DNA of 64,000 bases from Blautia parvula (GTDB taxonomy: Bacteria; Bacillota; Clostridia; Lachnospirales; Lachnospiraceae): positions 2,760,001-2,824,000 of the forward strand of contig NZ_CP084061.1 in assembly GCF_020215665.1 (NCBI RefSeq), given 5' to 3'. Below are positions 55,431 to 63,366 of the stretch, in pieces; the stretch's first letter is position 1; each line of letters begins with the position of its first letter. The position numbers and the translations under genes were made by a program. The notes beneath the pieces were generated by a model that worked only from the letters and a program-made list of their open reading frames with translations, ran no database searches and was not told where the DNA came from.

Positions 55431-56564
55431 TTATCTTCTGAAATTCTGTTTTTTCCATCCCTTTTCAATCCTGGACGCCAGTTCCTTAAGCGGCCGGATT
55501 CCGCCCAGTGCGTCATAAGCCTCCACACAGGAGGCCCCTTCTGCCGCTGCCAGATGGATACACATTTCAAAAGGATACCCCTCAAGCATAGCTGTCAAAA
55601 ATGCCGCAATGGTGGTGTCGCCCGCACCTGTACCTGACAGCACCCTCTCTGGCTGATAGCTGGCCTCAAATCCCTCTCTGTCCGACCAGTCCTCTGCAGA
55701 GATCCCAAGGGCTGTCTCCAGTCCTTCCAGACGTTTTACTTCTGTGGTCCTGTAATACAGGCCGGGAGCTCCGCATTTCAGCAGAAGGACCTTTGCCCCT
55801 AATTCCATGCACTTATCTGCCAGAGGCCTGATATCTCTCTGAACATCCAGGGAGAAAGAAATGTCTTCATCCCCTGCTTTTGTCTTCCAAGCCTCATATC
55901 TGTCCCGGTCCAGCATAAAGCAGAGTTCTTCGATACTGGGCACAAAAAAGTCTACATACGGCAGCACCCGGCTTAGAATCTCCTTCCAGTCCGCCCTTCC
56001 CGCGTCTGACTCCCCGTCCACAAAAGCCAGATCAAGGGAAGTTGCCGTCCCCTGGGCTTTCATATATTTCATCATCCGCACCAGTTCGCTTCCGGTGTCT
56101 TCATACATTTTCTTCATCAGCGGGGGATAGCCGAAGTGGAACAGGTCTGTCCCCAAAAGCTTTTCCTTCGGCAGATCCTCAAAGGAAAAAGTGTGGTTGC
56201 ACCCCGGATCATGAAGAAATATCCTGTCTATACCCGGAAGTGCAAGGACCACCGAATAGGAGGTATTCTGCCCTTCCTGCACAATGATTCCGGAATCTGC
56301 GCCCTGTGCAGCATAAATATCGGAAATGATCTTTCCGAATTCATCGCTGCCTGTCTTTGCCATGAGACATACGTCTGCCCCCAGCATTTTCATTGCCATA
56401 CCCGTGTTGGATACCGCACCTCCTGCATGGATATCAACACCCTCCATCTGTATCAGCTTTCCCGGCGACAGGATATTTCCTAATTTCGCTGCCTGCTGAT
56501 TCTGAGGAAAGAGAGGGGTAATATCCAGACAGGCATGTCCTGCTACAATTACTTTTTTACCCAT
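55431..56564 (-). CDS. PfkB-family carbohydrate kinase
   Basis: A 377-residue protein. The N-terminal PfkB pattern is VIVAGHACLDITPLF and DIHAGGAVSNTGMAMKMLGADV; the C-terminal signature LSGTGAGDTTIAAFLTAML carries the catalytic Asp and anion hole. It phosphorylates the sugar or keto-acid passed on to the aldolase encoded next. It is longer than typical members (about 310-340), with an extended middle. The frame reaches 56630, but the ATG at 56564 starts the Rossmann-like strand and has AAAAGGGTG upstream. It is the first gene of a three-gene operon. Confidence 0.9.
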   Translation of the reverse strand: MGKKVIVAGHACLDITPLFPQNQQAAKLGNILSPGKLIQMEGVDIHAGGAVSNTGMAMKMLGADVCLMAKTGSDEFGKIISDIYAAQGADSGIIVQEGQNTSYSVVLALPGIDRIFLHDPGCNHTFSFEDLPKEKLLGTDLFHFGYPPLMKKMYEDTGSELVRMMKYMKAQGTATSLDLAFVDGESDAGRADWKEILSRVLPYVDFFVPSIEELCFMLDRDRYEAWKTKAGDEDISFSLDVQRDIRPLADKCMELGAKVLLLKCGAPGLYYRTTEVKRLEGLETALGISAEDWSDREGFEASYQPERVLSGTGAGDTTIAAFLTAMLEGYPFEMCIHLAAAEGASCVEAYDALGGIRPLKELASRIEKGWKKQNFRR

Positions 56565-56922
56565 ACGATCACCCTTTTTCTGAACTGTCACGTTTACTTT
56601 TGCTCTCGCCGTAAAACGAAAAGTCTGCATTTTCTGCGCAGAAAATTTCTTTATAAACTATCTTCAGTTTAATCGTTTTTTCTCTGCGGGGCATTTCCAT
56701 GTTTGTGAAAATACGGCGATTATCCTGCGCTGGTTGATTTCTTGGCTGCAAGGCTTATTTTATGGGAAGTTCAGCTAATTATCCGTTCCACAGGCTCGAT
56801 TTATTTGCTGTTTATTAACGATTAGTTTGTTGTTTTCGTGAATATCCTGAGACAGTTCTTGCCTCTTTTCTGAAATGACATTAGAATAGAAAATAAGAAA
56901 TTATGAGAAGGCAGTGACGGAA
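56565..56922. other. Divergent intergenic region PfkB / AraC
   Basis: A 358-base region between divergent genes. Besides the 18-base palindrome listed separately I see no gene or RNA. It is the likely control region for both directions. Confidence 0.5.
56629..56646. promoter_or_regulatory. Perfect 18-base palindrome upstream of the PfkB operon
   Basis: ATTTTCTGCGCAGAAAAT is a perfect dyad, 65 bases upstream of the PfkB start codon. Such a symmetric site suggests binding by a dimeric repressor (LacI or GntR type) rather than by an AraC-type activator, which prefers direct repeats. The regulator is unknown. Confidence 0.55.
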
Positions 56923-57903
56923 ATGGATAAAGAATTTGAATTGATCGCACACCCGCAGATCCACGCGTTCAGTGCTATACTGGTACGCCTTTTTTCCCGT
57001 GCGCCGCACGCACACAGGGAGATGGAAATCGGGCTTGTTCTCGACGGAAATGTGGAATTTACAGTAAACGGAAATACAAACCTGCTTCACAGCGGTGACA
57101 TGTATCTGCTGAACCCCATGGACCTCCATGAGATACGCGGACTGGATGGCAGCGCCCTGATCCTCGCCATTCAGATGTCCCGGCAGCTTGTCACATCCTA
57201 TTTTCAGCACGATGAAAATACATGTTTTCTGGAGAACTGTGTGCGCCCCTTCTTCTCCCGACATGAGACACGCTACGAAATTATGAAAGGTTTGCTTATT
57301 GAGCTGGCCTACAATTATTTCGGGCAGTTTGCCAATTATGAATATAAATGCATGAGTCTGCTGAATATGATTCTGTACAGCCTTCACACCTATGTTCCCG
57401 AGAAAATATATACAGACGCGGAGATGACGGCCCGCAGGCACAGGCAGGAACGCATGAGCCGCATTACAGACTATATAGAAAAAAATTTCCGGCAGAAACT
57501 GCTGCTTAAGGACATTGCAGAGCACGAAAATCTGTCGCTGACCTATCTGTCACATCTGTTCCGCGATGAATTAAACCTGTCCTTTCAGGAATATCTGAAT
57601 CTGAAACGTTTTGAATACGCCTGCCGTCTTCTGCAGAATACAGATAAAAAGGTGCTCACCGTGAGTATTGAGAGCGGTTTTTCTGATGTCAGATATTTAA
57701 ATCAGCTCTGCCAGAAATATTACGGCTGCCCCGCCTCCGAACTGCGCCAGAAACGGCCGGGACCTGCCCGCGCGGACAGGCAGGCTGCTTCCAATACACA
57801 GAATATCTTTACAGCCGGGGACAGTATGCTGCTTCTGCATACGCTGCGGGAGAGCTGCAGGGAAAAATACGGGGATTATACGATATGGGAATTTTATGGG
57901 TAA
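56923..57903 (+). CDS. AraC-family regulator with cupin domain
   Basis: A 326-residue protein with a cupin sensor (APHAHREMEIGLVLDGNVEFTV, SGDMYLLNPMDLHEIRG) and two HTH motifs (LLLKDIAEHENLSLTYLSHLFRDEL; LTVSIESGFSDVRYLNQLCQKYYGCPASELRQ). An extra C-terminal stretch of about 50 residues follows the DNA-binding domain, which is uncommon. A GTG three codons upstream is in frame, but the ATG at 56923 has better-spaced AGAAGG. It is divergent from the PfkB operon and may control it. Confidence 0.87.
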   Translation: MDKEFELIAHPQIHAFSAILVRLFSRAPHAHREMEIGLVLDGNVEFTVNGNTNLLHSGDMYLLNPMDLHEIRGLDGSALILAIQMSRQLVTSYFQHDENTCFLENCVRPFFSRHETRYEIMKGLLIELAYNYFGQFANYEYKCMSLLNMILYSLHTYVPEKIYTDAEMTARRHRQERMSRITDYIEKNFRQKLLLKDIAEHENLSLTYLSHLFRDELNLSFQEYLNLKRFEYACRLLQNTDKKVLTVSIESGFSDVRYLNQLCQKYYGCPASELRQKRPGPARADRQAASNTQNIFTAGDSMLLLHTLRESCREKYGDYTIWEFYG

Positions 57904-57932
57904 GCGGATACTGTAATGGAATGGCGTTTCTA

Positions 57933-58517
57933 TTACTCCTTGTAGATATTTTTTCCAAAATCGTATGCCTTCTGCAGATGATCTGTTTTGTCAATCTGCG
58001 GCCTGCCGTTTGTATCTCCGCATCCGCCTGCAAGCAGCATGCCTTTGTCCTTGAAACCCATGTAATTGATGACGACAAACTTATAGTATGACACAGCCTG
58101 CTCATATGTCCAGAAAAAATTATCTGCCGATGTCATCAGTAAAGCAGCATCTTTTACCGGATATCTTTCATATCGGCCATAGGGAGGATTCGGGTCCTCC
58201 TCTGCTATGCAGTAGAATCTTTCTATAAATGCCTTTAATTTAGAGGATATTGTCCAGAACAAAAGCGGTGATGCGAAAACAAGCAGATCCGCTTCTTTTA
58301 TTTTGGGGACTATTTTGTTGAAATCATCCTTTTGTATACAGGGTTTCCCGTAGCGGCATGCATTGCAGCCGATACAGCCTTTTACCTCGAACTTGTTCAA
58401 GGATATTTTTTCTGTTTTATGGCCTGCTTCTAAAGCTCCTTTTAGGAAGGCATCTGCCAGTTGGCTGGTATTTCCGTTCGGACGCCCGCCGCCCTGGATT
58501 ACTAATATATTTTTCAT
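57933..58517 (-). CDS. NAD(P)H-dependent FMN reductase / flavodoxin-like protein with Cys cluster
   Basis: A 194-residue flavodoxin-fold protein: ILVIQGGGRPNGNTSQLADAFLKG for FMN phosphate binding, VFASPLLFWTISSKLKAFIERF, and an inserted CIGCNACRYGKPC cluster as in iron-sulfur flavoproteins. It probably reduces quinones or small aromatic or nitro compounds. AGAGGTGATATCT precedes the ATG at 58517. It is convergent with the AraC gene. Confidence 0.87.
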   Translation of the reverse strand: MKNILVIQGGGRPNGNTSQLADAFLKGALEAGHKTEKISLNKFEVKGCIGCNACRYGKPCIQKDDFNKIVPKIKEADLLVFASPLLFWTISSKLKAFIERFYCIAEEDPNPPYGRYERYPVKDAALLMTSADNFFWTYEQAVSYYKFVVINYMGFKDKGMLLAGGCGDTNGRPQIDKTDHLQKAYDFGKNIYKE

Positions 58518-58731
58518 AGATATCACCTCTTGATATTCTGATTCTGGTTCGTCTTTGTGTGTTGCCAGATAGGGGAATCGTAGGAGACATACTATCTGTT
58601 TTCCTGTGTATTTGTTAGTCCTATTCTATCATAAGCCTATAACAAAGTCATTTATTTTCGGGTAACATTAGTCTGATACCGTAAGAACAAGCGGGCGAAA
58701 TCCCCGCAAATTCAAAATTTCACAGCATCTA

Positions 58732-58760
58732 TTGACAAAATGGAACATCTGTCATAAGAT
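58732..58760 (+). promoter_or_regulatory. Promoter of the toxin-antitoxin pair
   Basis: A perfect TTGACA (58732-58737), a 17-base spacer and TAAGAT (58755-58760). The start site is expected near 58767, inside the palindrome listed next. Confidence 0.7.
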
Positions 58761-58764
58761 ATAA

Positions 58765-58778
58765 GTATCAATTGATAC
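58765..58778. promoter_or_regulatory. Operator-like palindrome of the toxin-antitoxin pair
   Basis: GTATCAATTGATAC is a perfect 14-base dyad covering the expected transcript start. This is the usual place for antitoxin autoregulation. Confidence 0.6.
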
Positions 58779-58797
58779 CTTATCGAAGGATAAAAAT

Positions 58798-59238
58798 TTG
58801 ACACATGGAACAAAGATACGGATTGAAAGTGAATTAGAGATAAAGGCTTACATACAGAATTTAAAATTTGCACTTAACAATGGAGCCGAAATACAGTTTC
58901 AGGCCAAAAGACGTGTAGATGATAATAGAGAAGAAAAGTATACAAATCAATATACTGTAAATACCCTGTTCCCGGATGAAAATCCGGTAGACGCGCTAAG
59001 GAGGGAGTTATTAGCATTAAGTGTGGAAGACTATATGCAGACAGTCAAAGACATTCGTTTTCCCAAAAGAAGTGAAATGCGTGAGTTTGGTAAGGTTTAC
59101 AATAGTAAAGATGACGTATATATTAAAATAAGGGTAGAACTTCTTGGAACATATGGCACCCCCGCAACATTTGTAATGTCTTTCCATTTTGCGGAAAAGG
59201 CATTTACACCGGAGATGTTTCCATATAGGAAGAAATAG
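58798..59238 (+). CDS. Probable toxin, MqsR-like C-terminal half
   Basis: A 146-residue protein with no clear full-length match that I know. The segment LLALSVEDYMQTVKDI...REFGKVY...DDVYIKIRVEL...VMSFHF follows the order of the E. coli MqsR end (LSESDFYKSM...QDVY...VYLKITV...LIVSF), so an MqsR/RelE-fold mRNA interferase is likely. The N-terminal 60 residues are different and longer. The start is probably TTG at 58798, with AAGGA about eight bases away and no ATG nearby. The gene order toxin then antitoxin, 13 bases apart, matches mqsRA. Confidence 0.6.
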   Translation: MTHGTKIRIESELEIKAYIQNLKFALNNGAEIQFQAKRRVDDNREEKYTNQYTVNTLFPDENPVDALRRELLALSVEDYMQTVKDIRFPKRSEMREFGKVYNSKDDVYIKIRVELLGTYGTPATFVMSFHFAEKAFTPEMFPYRKK

Positions 59239-59251
59239 AGGAGGTGTTTCC

Positions 59252-60280
59252 ATGGATATGAAGATTATTAAAAAGGAAAAACGTTTGTGCACATGCTGCA
59301 TGGAAGAACATGAAGTGAAGACAGTTCTTGTGAAAGACAGGGCTACTTTTAAGAATTTAAAAGTTGATTATGACGCTTCTTATTTGTATTGTGATGCGGC
59401 AGATGAACTTTATATGGATGGGCAGCAGATGCAGGAAAATGATATGCGCCTTAAGGATGCCTACAGGAGAGCAGAAGGACTTTTGACATCCGCCGAAATC
59501 AGCGGTATCCGTGCAAAGTATGGAATCAGTCAAAGCGATTTTTGCACTCTTCTTGGCTGGGGCGGCAAGACCATTACAAGGTATGAGAGTCATCAAGTGC
59601 AGGACAAGGCACACGACACGATATTAAAGAAAATTGATCAGGATCCGGAATGGTTCTTATCATTATTAAATAATGCAAAAAGTAATCTGTCAGCCGAATC
59701 TTATCAGAAATATTTTGATACAGCTACTGCTTTATATGAGAAAGCTCAGGATTCTTATATGCGTAAGGCCATTGAGGCAATTTATGCTGGATTTCAGGGA
59801 AATCAGATATTTCACGGGAATACAGAACTTTCTCTAGATAAAGTTGTTGATGTTATCCGCTATTTCGCAGCATCTGCGCAGATAACCGATCTTTATAAAG
59901 TTAAGCTTATGAAGCTGATGTGGTATGCAGATGCTCTCTCTTATAAGAATAGGGGTTTTGCAATAACAGGTTTGATTTATCAGGCTCTGCCAATGGGAGC
60001 CGTACCGGTAGGGCATAACTCGATTATTGATTTGAAGGATGTTCCATGTGAGGAAGTGGATATGGGAGAGACGAATGCATATCATTTCTCTTTAAAAGGA
60101 GCCGTTGCTTTCCCATCTCTTTCGGATGCAGATAAAAATATTCTTGATGCAGTTATTTGTAAACTTGGCAAGATGACAAAAAAAGAAATTATTTCTTTTA
60201 TGCACAGGGAAAAGGCATATATTGAAACTGCTCCCAGAGATGTGATTCCATTCAAATATGCAGATACTTTACAAATTTAA
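59252..60280 (+). CDS. Antitoxin: MqsA-like zinc finger, HTH, Panacea (DUF4065) domain
   Basis: A 342-residue protein. Residues 1-65 hold an MqsA/YgiT-like zinc region (LCTCCMEEHEV ... YLYCDAADELY), although the second Cys pair is reduced to one Cys. An XRE-like HTH follows (SAEISGIRAKYGISQSDFCTLLGWGGKTITRYE, about 76-110). The last half is a SocA/DUF4065 (Panacea) domain (KLMKLMWYADALSYKNRGFAITGLIYQALPMGAVP), known to neutralise many unrelated toxins. It should bind the toxin encoded upstream and the palindrome at the promoter. GAGGAGGTG marks the ATG at 59252. Confidence 0.82.
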   Translation: MDMKIIKKEKRLCTCCMEEHEVKTVLVKDRATFKNLKVDYDASYLYCDAADELYMDGQQMQENDMRLKDAYRRAEGLLTSAEISGIRAKYGISQSDFCTLLGWGGKTITRYESHQVQDKAHDTILKKIDQDPEWFLSLLNNAKSNLSAESYQKYFDTATALYEKAQDSYMRKAIEAIYAGFQGNQIFHGNTELSLDKVVDVIRYFAASAQITDLYKVKLMKLMWYADALSYKNRGFAITGLIYQALPMGAVPVGHNSIIDLKDVPCEEVDMGETNAYHFSLKGAVAFPSLSDADKNILDAVICKLGKMTKKEIISFMHREKAYIETAPRDVIPFKYADTLQI

Positions 60281-60412
60281 AAATGGTAAAACACTTGAAT
60301 TGACCTATAACAAATCTTTTCTAACAAGGGCGGTGCCGGAGCTTAATCTGCTGAAATCATATAACAGCTTCTGCCGCCGCCCTGCCCGATTACCAGGATA
60401 TAGGCAGTATAT

Positions 60413-60450
60413 AAAAATCAACGAATTACACAACATCTGCATATACTGCC
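60413..60450. other. Inverted repeat between antitoxin and cupin genes
   Basis: Perfect ten-base arms (GGCAGTATAT / ATATACTGCC) with an 18-base loop between two convergent genes. It may act as a weak bidirectional terminator; no T-run is seen. Confidence 0.45.
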
Positions 60451-60463
60451 TTGCGGTTATTTA

Positions 60464-60793
60464 TCAATCCAAAATAATCAGCGCCATAAACACCAGATCC
60501 ACATCCCCTGTATTCACCAATCCATGCCCATGAGCATCCGGTGTAAACGTAACGTCCCCGGCTTTGACAGGACGGACCACACCGTTGTCATCATAATCGC
60601 CCTGGCCGGACAGGATATAATATGTCTCACTCTCCTTGTGATGCTCATGGTATCCGAGTGAACATCCCGGCTCAATGATCACTTCCGCGTACAGTCCGCA
60701 TTTTCCATTCAGTTCTTTTTCCCCTAAAATGTGCTTGATAATCACATGGCCCTTACCACCACACATATTTTCTACTGTCTCTGTTTTTATCAT
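60464..60793 (-). CDS. Small cupin protein
   Basis: A 109-residue single-domain cupin with both motifs: LGYHEHHKESETYYILSGQG (His-x-His and Glu ligands) and FTPDAHGHGLVNTG (third His). It binds a metal and may be a small isomerase, dioxygenase-like enzyme or sensor; no reaction can be assigned. GGAGGATGAAGT precedes the ATG. Confidence 0.85.
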   Translation of the reverse strand: MIKTETVENMCGGKGHVIIKHILGEKELNGKCGLYAEVIIEPGCSLGYHEHHKESETYYILSGQGDYDDNGVVRPVKAGDVTFTPDAHGHGLVNTGDVDLVFMALIILD

Positions 60794-60809
60794 ACTTCAT
60801 CCTCCATGC

Positions 60810-60854
60810 AAAAAGGTCCCCAAAGGTGGGTTTTCGCCTTTGAGAACCTTTTTT
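60810..60854 (-). terminator. Terminator of the acylphosphatase gene
   Basis: On the minus strand GGTTCTCAAAGG pairs with CCTTTGGGGACC (using G-U pairs) and is followed by TTTTT. It lies between the acylphosphatase stop and the cupin start. Confidence 0.75.
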
Positions 60855-60937
60855 CCAACTTTTATTTTTTCTATATCTTAGACCAATTTCTTCCTGTTGT
60901 CAACATTTTACTGCAGGCACTTAGAAAATATCCGGTT

Positions 60938-61207
60938 TTACCCCTTAACTTGAAAACTATTCTCCTCTACCACAGGGACCTCTTTTGCTTCAACGCCCTC
61001 AATCCTTATAAAATTCCCCATGGACAGGCGGTCCAGAAAATTGGATATCTCTTCCTCTCCGCCCTGAAGCTCAAGCTCCACGCATCCGTCCCAGGTGTTC
61101 TTCACCCAGCCTGTCAGCTGCAGCAGCCTCGCCAAATGCTGTGCCCGGTATCTGAGCCCCACCCCCTGTACCATACCGGTCAGTATAAAATGCTTTCTAA
61201 TCTTCAT
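60938..61207 (-). CDS. acyP: Acylphosphatase
   Basis: An 89-residue protein of normal length with the family signature GMVQGVGLRYRAQHLA (catalytic Arg in LRYR) and LTGWVKNTWDGCVELELQG (catalytic Asn in VKNT). It hydrolyses acyl phosphates in the cytoplasm. The predicted promoter is about 140 bases upstream, leaving a structured leader. Confidence 0.92.
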   Translation of the reverse strand: MKIRKHFILTGMVQGVGLRYRAQHLARLLQLTGWVKNTWDGCVELELQGGEEEISNFLDRLSMGNFIRIEGVEAKEVPVVEENSFQVKG

Positions 61208-61380
61208 CTTTTACGCCCCATTTCTCCCGATTTCTTTCCATTGCCTTCCGGGTTTTTATTATAAAACCGGATCGGCTGCAGCACCTGCGCTGCTGTTTTA
61301 TTCAAGGATTCTTCCATCCTTTTTTAAAGGCCGGAAGAATTGTACAACTTGAATTATACCACTTTCTGTAATGTCTGCAA
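61208..61380 (-). promoter_or_regulatory. Promoter and structured leader of the acylphosphatase gene
   Basis: On the minus strand TTGCAG (61380-61375), 16 bases and a perfect TATAAT (61358-61353). A few bases past the expected start a hairpin spans 61309-61339: GGAAGAA/TTCTTCC outer arms, a two-base internal loop, and inner arms of five pairs. The rest of the region up to 61507 shows no gene. Confidence 0.55.
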
Positions 61381-61507
61381 CTGTCTTTTTTATATATGCT
61401 TTCCCGTAAAACTGCCAGACAGAACCACTCTGCCCTATGTCAGGGAATTCATACGCCTGTGCCGGGAAACTCCCGACAGACAGCCGGAAAGCGTACCGGT
61501 ACAGGAG

Positions 61508-61546
61508 TAAAAAAAGGGTTCTCAGGAATATTCCTGAAAACCCTTA
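61508..61546 (-). terminator. Terminator of the blaI-blaR1 operon
   Basis: AGGGTTCTCAGGAAT pairs with ATTCCTGAAAACCCT (one mismatch), followed by TTTTTTT on the minus strand. It lies about 45 bases past the BlaR1-like stop. Confidence 0.85.
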
Positions 61547-61590
61547 TCTATATCATCTTTCATACGAATGAAACGGTCCCGCAGCCTCTT

Positions 61591-62931
61591 TTATCTCACA
61601 CTCGCATTTTCTTCCTGAAGCAGTGATTGATCAACAGCTTCACTTGGTACCTCTGTGCCTGAAGAATAGTCCTCTGCCTCTGCAAGGTTATTTTCATTCA
61701 TATTCTGTGTTTCTCCGTTCACTGACGCTTCTGCTTCCGTTGTTTCTCTTAAAATTATATCTTCCGCTTCCCCATAAGCACTTACTTCCGGAATTTCCTG
61801 TGCTTCTCCATAAGCATTTTCTTCCGGAATTTCTGTTATCTCTTCCACTGCACCATTTTCGGGAATTTCCTGTGTTTCTTCCGCATTCGATTGGGCCTTA
61901 TTCTCTTCAATTTCTCTGGCCTCTTCTATCACATTCAACTGCGGCTTTTCCCTACTCTCTTTTGACTCTTCACTGCTTTTTACAATGGTTTCACCGTCAC
62001 GCATTCCCGCAAAAATCTGGTTTGAAAATCCCAGCAGCAGCGCAAAGGAAAATACAATACTCCCCATGAATATCTTCCCGGCGATTCCTGTTCTTTTGTT
62101 TGATTTTTTATAATTCATTATAGCGATCACTCTCCTCTTCAGACTTCCTGCTGACAACTGGGATGTCATCCGGCTGAGACGGCAGTACAGGCCCGCAAAA
62201 GCCACAAGTGTGCCTGCATAGGCTGCCCTTCCGTCCTCTCCTATGCGCCGAAGCACCTCCTCGTCACAGGATAATTCCACTTCTCTAAGAAACGTAAAAT
62301 AAAAAAACCACAGATACGGATGCTGCCAATAGGCACATAAAAGAAAAAGCGCCAGGAATTTCCACAGGTTGTCCCTTCTCTTGGCATGGATGAATTCATG
62401 CAAAACAATCTGTGTATATTTTTCCTCCTCCTCATCCTTCAGATAAGAGGGAATCAGTATTTTGGGCATGAAAAATCCCCAGGTCACCGGCGCACTTATG
62501 CGGTCACTCAGCAGAATCCTTCTTCTGTCCAGGCCCAGTTCTTCAAAACTCAGCTCCCGTGCGGCCTCTCCCGGCACCGGAACAGCCTCTCTTAAAATAC
62601 TGCTCTCACGGCAGTAGCGGATAAACAGTATAAAAAATATCGCACAGCCCACAGCGAATGCGGCCGCCATTCCCCACTTTACAAAGTGATAACTCTCTGC
62701 CACTTTCTGCGGAGACATCCTGGAAACGATTCCCATGGTCTGTGTTGAAACAGCACGCACCGGATATCTCTCCACTGCAAGCATCAAAGGCAGTGCCAGG
62801 ATACCGATGCAGATGAAGATCCGGTCCATCCTGTACTTATCGCTGCTTCCGAACTTTTTTGAAGCCAGACGGAAAATGCTGAAGACAAGGCACATTACCG
62901 CAAGAACCACATTGATCTTTATAAATACCAT
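61591..62931 (-). CDS. BlaR1-like M56 metalloprotease sensor without a penicillin-binding domain
   Basis: A 446-residue protein with N-terminal membrane helices, the M56 core (WGFFMPKILIPSYL, zinc motif VLHEFIHAKRRDN, ELSCDEEVLRRIG) and a late helix (about 285-305). The exported C-terminus is not a beta-lactam sensor: about 130 residues of Glu/Ala/Asn-rich low-complexity sequence with repeats such as ENAYGEAQEIPE and VSAYGEAEDI. It should cleave the BlaI-like repressor on a signal other than penicillin binding to a fused sensor. GGAGGTAGC precedes the ATG, one base after the blaI-like stop. Confidence 0.87.
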   Translation of the reverse strand: MVFIKINVVLAVMCLVFSIFRLASKKFGSSDKYRMDRIFICIGILALPLMLAVERYPVRAVSTQTMGIVSRMSPQKVAESYHFVKWGMAAAFAVGCAIFFILFIRYCRESSILREAVPVPGEAARELSFEELGLDRRRILLSDRISAPVTWGFFMPKILIPSYLKDEEEEKYTQIVLHEFIHAKRRDNLWKFLALFLLCAYWQHPYLWFFYFTFLREVELSCDEEVLRRIGEDGRAAYAGTLVAFAGLYCRLSRMTSQLSAGSLKRRVIAIMNYKKSNKRTGIAGKIFMGSIVFSFALLLGFSNQIFAGMRDGETIVKSSEESKESREKPQLNVIEEAREIEENKAQSNAEETQEIPENGAVEEITEIPEENAYGEAQEIPEVSAYGEAEDIILRETTEAEASVNGETQNMNENNLAEAEDYSSGTEVPSEAVDQSLLQEENASVR

Positions 62932-62932
62932 G

Positions 62933-63289
62933 CTACCTCCGCTTCCTTTGAATCAGCGATTCAATCTCCTCCAGGTCTTCCTTCGTCAAATCCTGCTCCG
63001 CGAAGAACGCTGAGATAAAATTTTTCTTGGAACCTTTAAAGGTCCTGGAGATCAATTCGTTCACTTCATAGGATTCAAATTCATGCCTGTCGATCAGGGG
63101 CCTGCACCGAAATCCCGGCTCTGACCGCTGAACGGCTCCTTTTTCTATACATTTCTTGATAACTGTGTAAGTTGTATTCTTGTTCCAGCCGACTCTCTCA
63201 CTCAGCACTTCAACGACTCTTTTTGCCGGTATCTCACCTTCTTCCCACAGGACTTCCATTACTTTCTGTTCTGATTCAAATAATTTCAT
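62933..63289 (-). CDS. BlaI/MecI-family repressor
   Basis: A 118-residue winged-helix protein (FESEQKVMEVLWEEGEIPAKRVVEVL; GWNKNTTYTVIKKCIEKGAVQR) with the C-terminal dimerisation region and the cleavage-site area before it. The start at 63289 is chosen because GGAG is eight bases away; the ATG at 63295 is too close. Two operator-like dyads lie directly upstream, so it probably represses its own operon, and perhaps the M14 peptidase gene ending next to it. Confidence 0.9.
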   Translation of the reverse strand: MKLFESEQKVMEVLWEEGEIPAKRVVEVLSERVGWNKNTTYTVIKKCIEKGAVQRSEPGFRCRPLIDRHEFESYEVNELISRTFKGSKKNFISAFFAEQDLTKEDLEEIESLIQRKRR

Positions 63290-63305
63290 AAGCATAACTC
63301 CTTTG

Positions 63306-63357
63306 GACTATTGCAATCGTCTACATATAGACTATTACAATAGTCCGTATTTGTCAA
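63306..63357 (-). promoter_or_regulatory. blaI promoter with tandem operator dyads
   Basis: Two 16-base dyads, GACTATTGCAATCGTC (63306-63321) and GACTATTACAATAGTC (63330-63345), are spaced 24 bases centre to centre, and a TTGACA -35 (63357-63352, minus strand) lies beside them. The pattern and place fit BlaI/MecI/CopY-type autoregulation. Confidence 0.75.
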
Positions 63358-63366
63358 TGGTTTCTT

